DNA of 5,936 nucleotides from NCBI GenBank assembly GCA_011322715.1, contig DRLX01000172.1, positions 1 to 5,936 on the forward strand, in the 5' to 3' direction. Positions 4,917-5,936 of the stretch are shown one piece after another. Source of the stretch: Desulfobulbaceae bacterium. GTDB lineage: Bacteria; Desulfobacterota; Desulfobulbia; Desulfobulbales; Desulfobulbaceae. How positions within the stretch are numbered: the stretch's first letter is position 1; the number at the start of each line of letters is the position of its first letter. The translations under genes were made by a program, and so were the position numbers. Below the pieces are notes generated by a model. The model saw nothing but the letters and a program-made list of their open reading frames with translations. It searched no databases and was not told where the DNA came from.

Positions 4917-5936
4917 ATGAACAACAGATATGATTTTAAGGCCATAGAAAAAAAATGGCAACAGCGCTGGCAGGATAAACAGCCCTACAAGGTGTCTGAA
5001 GACCCGGATAAAGAAAAATATTACGTCCTGGAGATGTTCCCCTACCCCTCCGGTCGTATTCATATGGGCCACGTGCGCAACTATTCGATAGGTGATGTCA
5101 TAGCCCGCTACAAACGCATGCGCGGATACAATGTCATCCATCCCATGGGCTGGGACGCCTTTGGCCTGCCTGCTGAAAATGCCGCCATGAAAAGGGGCAT
5201 TCATCCGGCGGCATGGACCTATGACAATATTACTTATATGCGTGACCAGCTCAAGGCCATGGGGCTCAGTTATGACTGGGACCGGGAAATAGCCACCTGT
5301 AATCCCAAATATTACCGGTGGGAACAACTGATCTTTCTCCAGATGCTCAAAAAAGGCCTTGTCTATCGTAAAGAAACTACGGTCAACTGGTGTGCTGATT
5401 GCAAAACCGTACTTGCCAGAGAACAGGTCATTGAAGGTGCCTGCTGGCGTTGTGACCAACCGGTACAGCCCCGCACCATGCATGGTTGGTTTTTTAAAAT
5501 TACCGATTATGCGGAAGAACTGTTGCAAGGTCTGGATTCGCTGACGGGCTGGCCGGAAAAGGTTGTCACCATGCAGCGCAACTGGATCGGAAAAAGCCGG
5601 GGCATGTCCTGCGACTTCCCGGTGGAAAACAGCGATGAAAAGATTACTATCTTTACGACCCGTCCTGATACCATTTTCGGGGTCACTTTCATGTCGCTGG
5701 CTGTCGAACATCCGTTAATCGACGCTCTTATTCGTGGAAAAGAGCAGGAAAACGAAGTCAGAAGCTTTATCGAAGAAACCCTTATAGAAAAACAACGGGC
5801 CACTGTTGATCAGGAACCGGAAAAACACGGTTCTTTTACCGGAGCATACTGTATCAATCCCTTTTCCGGGGAGAGGATACCCATCTATGTCGCCAATTTT
5901 GTGTTGATGGAATACGGTACCGGCGCAGTCATGGCG
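4917..5936 (+). CDS. leuS: Leucyl-tRNA synthetase, N-terminal part (3' end outside window)
   Basis: LeuRS charges tRNA-Leu with leucine using ATP, in the cytoplasm. The frame is open from ATG 4917 to the window edge, 340 residues of a protein usually over 800. The class I Rossmann start shows YYVLEMFPYPSGRIHMGHVRNY, with the HIGH-type motif HMGH at residues 49-52, then HPMGWDAFGLPAENAA (75-90). A zinc-ribbon pattern C159, C162, C176, C179 (NWCADC and CWRC) follows, then the CP1 editing domain entry GWPEKVVTMQRNWIGKSRG (211-229). Within CP1 the threonine-rich TTRPDT (247-252) and MEYGTGAVMA (331-340) match the editing pocket; the conserved Asp after this motif lies just outside the window. The start MNNRYDFKAIEKKWQ fits the family. 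There is no Shine-Dalgarno; 48 bases separate it from dnaB with no clear terminator, so co-transcription is plausible. Confidence 0.97.
   Translation, partial: MNNRYDFKAIEKKWQQRWQDKQPYKVSEDPDKEKYYVLEMFPYPSGRIHMGHVRNYSIGDVIARYKRMRGYNVIHPMGWDAFGLPAENAAMKRGIHPAAWTYDNITYMRDQLKAMGLSYDWDREIATCNPKYYRWEQLIFLQMLKKGLVYRKETTVNWCADCKTVLAREQVIEGACWRCDQPVQPRTMHGWFFKITDYAEELLQGLDSLTGWPEKVVTMQRNWIGKSRGMSCDFPVENSDEKITIFTTRPDTIFGVTFMSLAVEHPLIDALIRGKEQENEVRSFIEETLIEKQRATVDQEPEKHGSFTGAYCINPFSGERIPIYVANFVLMEYGTGAVMA

Noticed and set aside
4623..5711. A 362-codon open frame on the - strand
   Set aside because: It lies opposite the end of dnaB and leuS, both with full family motifs on the + strand, and its translation has no recognisable domain. 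It is a codon-bias shadow.

Overview
The window reads as an ordinary core-genome segment of a Gram-negative bacterium, most likely a deltaproteobacterium (Desulfobacterota, possibly Desulfobulbales). The clues are the order rpsF-rpsR-DUF2232 membrane protein-rplI-dnaB, with a response regulator and a single-domain MazG upstream and leuS downstream, plus moderate GC and a classic sigma70-type promoter. The taxonomic call is inference from gene order and protein style; no 16S or database search supports it. All seven recognisable genes lie on the + strand and coding density is high. I see no mobile element, CRISPR array, tRNA or rRNA gene.

Layout. Bases 1-355 hold the end of a CheY-like response regulator with a helical tail. 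Four bases later comes a one-domain MazG nucleotide pyrophosphohydrolase (360-755). A 187-base gap carries a strong promoter (TTGACA, 16 bases, TATGAT with TG extension) and a roughly 100-nt leader. The ribosomal operon follows: rpsF (943-1428), rpsR (1450-1689), a DUF2232/YybS-like polytopic membrane protein (1708-2691) and rplI (2798-3274), closed by an intrinsic terminator with a perfect 16-bp stem at 3323-3372. dnaB (3459-4868) then starts, probably from its own promoter, and leuS begins at 4917 and runs off the right edge.

How it works together. S6 and S18 bind as a pair in the 30S platform and L9 sits on the 50S at the L1 stalk base. The replicative helicase DnaB and leucyl-tRNA synthetase add replication and translation functions, so this is a growth-linked housekeeping block. 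MazG cleans the nucleotide pool. The membrane protein's job is unknown.

The most interesting signals are in the RNA rather than the proteins. The rpsF leader can form an 8-bp helix that buries the Shine-Dalgarno sequence and competes with an alternative 6-bp hairpin, a layout like the known S6:S18 autoregulatory motif. A C(UUCG)G hairpin sits on the start of the DUF2232 gene. The rplI leader has two small ACCGGT-based hairpins. I found no evidence of a wholly new system; the findings are candidate regulatory elements and small protein oddities.
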